Source: an uncultured Bacteroidota bacterium (GTDB lineage: Bacteria > Bacteroidota > Bacteroidia > B-17B0 > Aurantibacillaceae). From it: 15,332 nucleotides of DNA. The position numbers were made by a program, and so were the translations under genes. This document shows, piece by piece, positions 13,794-15,332 of the stretch (within the stretch, counting starts at the first letter, position 1; each line of letters opens with the position of its first letter). The notes beneath the pieces are model-generated. The model was given only the letters and a program-made list of their open reading frames with translations, made no database searches and was not told the origin of the DNA. The DNA lies in assembly GCA_903923915.1 (NCBI GenBank), contig CAIXZI010000511.1:1-15332 (forward strand). The letters are read 5' to 3'.

Positions 13794-14310
13794 TTGCACT
13801 TCGTTTTAAAAATGTGGATGCTATAAATGAGGAAAATAATCCATAAACAAATATGCTAAACAGTTTAGATGTAGTGTCTTTAAAGGCTGATAAATCTGCA
13901 ATACCATCTTTAATCATTTTATCTACTTCTGCCGGAGTAACGGTTTTACCTTTTTTAACAGCTTCTTCTAAAATATTTTTAGGGCCTTGAGCTTGTATAT
14001 AATTAGCAATATAAACCCCTAATTCTTGTTGAAAGAAAATGTAATTAAACACCGATAAAATAATTGCTGAAATTGATACAAAAATCAACCCTTGTCGTAA
14101 GCCTGCTTTACCTTCAATTTGTCCGCCTCTTTCTTTTCGCTCTAAAAAAATAACAATAAAAATAAAAGGCGTCATAAATAATAAAGATAAGATATGCGAG
14201 TACATACCCAGCTTAGACATTTGTATGCCGCTATTAAAAATATACAGCTTAAAGGAAATTACCAATACACTATATACAACAGCAAATAAAGAAGATTTTT
14301 GTTTTAGCAT
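13786..14310 (-). CDS. Four-helix membrane protein, DUF4199-like
   Basis: A 174-residue inner-membrane protein with four predicted helices at about 8-26, 34-56, 73-93 and 149-168. A soluble loop of about 50 residues lies between helices 3 and 4 (about 94-146), with GPKNILEEAVKKGKTVTPAEVDKMIKDG-type charged helical sequence. The ERKERGGQIEGKAGLRQGL stretch (57-75) after helix 2, and the helix 4 end ASTFLKR, fit DUF4199 proteins of Bacteroidota, whose function is unknown. I base this on overall pattern, not on a signature motif. It starts 10 nt after the rho stop and overlaps galE by 8 nt, so it sits inside a compact operon. The extra-membrane loop is probably on one face only and could contact a partner. 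Nothing in the sequence suggests transport or catalysis. Confidence 0.65.
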   Translation of the reverse strand: MLKQKSSLFAVVYSVLVISFKLYIFNSGIQMSKLGMYSHILSLLFMTPFIFIVIFLERKERGGQIEGKAGLRQGLIFVSISAIILSVFNYIFFQQELGVYIANYIQAQGPKNILEEAVKKGKTVTPAEVDKMIKDGIADLSAFKDTTSKLFSIFVYGLFSSFIASTFLKRSANG

Positions 14311-14320
14311 TCCGTTAAAA

Positions 14321-15331
14321 TTATCCGTTCATACTAACTAAAAACTCTTCATTAGATTTTGTGCCTTTTATATGACTACGTAAAAACTCCATAGCTTCTA
14401 CAGGAGTCATATCACTAAGGTGTTTACGAAGAACCCATATACGTTGCAAGCTATTTGCATCAATTAATAAATCATCTCTACGTGTAGAAGAGGCCGTTAA
14501 GTCAATAGCAGGGTAAATACGTTTATTTGCAATTTTTCTATCTAATTGCATTTCCATATTACCGGTTCCTTTAAACTCTTCAAAAATAACTTCGTCCATT
14601 TTAGAGCCAGTATCAATTAATGCGGTAGCTAAAATAGTTAATGAACCACCATTTTCTATTTTACGAGCAGCACCAAAAAAACGTTTCGGTTTGTGTAATG
14701 CACTTGCATCTACACCACCGGTTAATACTTTACCGGATGCAGGCGCTACGGTGTTATATGCACGTGCTAAACGCGTAATACTATCTAAAAGAATAACCAC
14801 ATCATGCCCGCATTCTACCATACGTTTAGCTTTTTCTAAAACTGTATTGGCAATACGCACGTGCTTTTCAGCAGGTTCATCAAAGGTAGATGATACCACT
14901 TCTGCTTTTACGCTACGAGCCATATCGGTAACCTCTTCCGGGCGTTCATCAATTAATAAAATAATTAAATAAGCTTCCGGGTGATTATGAGCAATGGCAT
15001 TGGCTACTTCTTTTAATAAAACAGTTTTACCTGTTTTTGGTTGTGCTACAATTAAACCACGCTGACCTTTACCAATAGGACAAAACAAATCCATCACACG
15101 AGATGAAAGTGTTTCTTGCGGGTGACCGGTTAACTTAAATTTTTCGTAAGGAAATAATGGCGTTAAATAATCAAAAGGCACTCTATCACGCACCCAAGCC
15201 GGGTCTCTACCATTTATCTGATCTACTTTAACTAATGGAAAATATTTTTCGCCTTCTTTTGGCGGACGAACGCTACCTGTAACCGTATCTCCGGTTTTTA
15301 TACCAAATAATTTTATTTGCGATTGAGAAAC
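14321..15331 (-). CDS. rho: Transcription termination factor Rho (partial, 5' end beyond window)
   Basis: The C-terminal 336 residues of Rho, the hexameric RNA-dependent ATPase that ends transcription. The reading frame is open to the window edge, so the start lies outside. Visible first residues [20 protein letters not shown] and the following [10 protein letters not shown] are the end of the N-terminal RNA-binding part. The ATPase core follows: Walker A AQPKTGKT (about 96-103 of the visible part), [10 protein letters not shown], and Walker [15 protein letters not shown]. The secondary RNA-site block [13 protein letters not shown] and [11 protein letters not shown] follow. The internal ATG at 15193 is not the start, because conserved Rho sequence continues upstream of it; that codon is actually GTG or in-frame Val in the RDRVPFDYL context. 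Bacteroidota Rho often has a long N-terminal insert, which cannot be judged here. It is followed by the DUF4199-like gene after 10 nt. Confidence 0.97.
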   Translation of the reverse strand, partial: VSQSQIKLFGIKTGDTVTGSVRPPKEGEKYFPLVKVDQINGRDPAWVRDRVPFDYLTPLFPYEKFKLTGHPQETLSSRVMDLFCPIGKGQRGLIVAQPKTGKTVLLKEVANAIAHNHPEAYLIILLIDERPEEVTDMARSVKAEVVSSTFDEPAEKHVRIANTVLEKAKRMVECGHDVVILLDSITRLARAYNTVAPASGKVLTGGVDASALHKPKRFFGAARKIENGGSLTILATALIDTGSKMDEVIFEEFKGTGNMEMQLDRKIANKRIYPAIDLTASSTRRDDLLIDANSLQRIWVLRKHLSDMTPVEAMEFLRSHIKGTKSNEEFLVSMNG

Positions 15332-15332
15332 A

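Noticed and set aside
15194..15331. Rho starting at the first internal start codon near 15193
   Set aside because: The frame stays open to the window edge and encodes recognisable Rho residues ([23 protein letters not shown]), so the gene is cut by the window rather than short.

Overview
The window looks like chromosomal DNA from an AT-rich member of the Bacteroidota. The evidence is a large CarboxypepD_reg/TonB-dependent receptor, a PorV/PorQ-family protein, a very large protein with a type IX secretion (T9SS)-like C-terminal domain, and promoters of the Bacteroidota form TTTG-N19-TAnnTTTG. Class is not resolved; Chitinophagia or Sphingobacteriia are plausible. I see no rRNA, tRNA, CRISPR array, transposase or phage gene.

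Left part (1-1037). A dCMP/cytidine deaminase family gene (8-472) overlaps by 8 nt a short gene for a secreted, extremely Lys/Arg-rich protein (465-743). A 294-base non-coding stretch follows. It holds seven CCG-centred motifs mostly spaced 20-23 bp, a 14-bp palindrome, a tandem A-tract decamer and a good promoter candidate.

Central part (1038-10683). Three closely spaced co-directional genes (gaps of 18 and 19 nt) form a probable surface operon: a 1303-residue TonB-dependent receptor, a 1531-residue exported protein with Ca2+-loop-like motifs and a divergent T9SS C-terminal domain, and a PorV/PorQ-like outer-membrane barrel. My working reading is a receptor, a T9SS cargo and a dedicated PorV-like partner. 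This triad is the most interesting system in the window; its substrate and function are not evident from sequence.

Right part. greA and a HIT-family gene form a pair overlapping by one base (10761-11644). A consensus promoter lies at the end of the PorV-like gene, and a terminator-like hairpin lies in the greA leader. These genes converge on clpP (minus strand, 11800-12471) through a strong, probably bidirectional terminator. clpP has its own consensus promoter and is flanked by two copies of a structured interspersed repeat. Beyond it, reading leftwards on the minus strand, rho (cut by the window edge), a four-helix DUF4199-like membrane protein and galE form a tightly packed operon (galE overlaps the DUF4199-like gene by 8 nt).

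The flanks are housekeeping functions: nucleotide metabolism, transcript elongation and termination, proteolysis and UDP-sugar metabolism. The centre is an accessory-type envelope operon.
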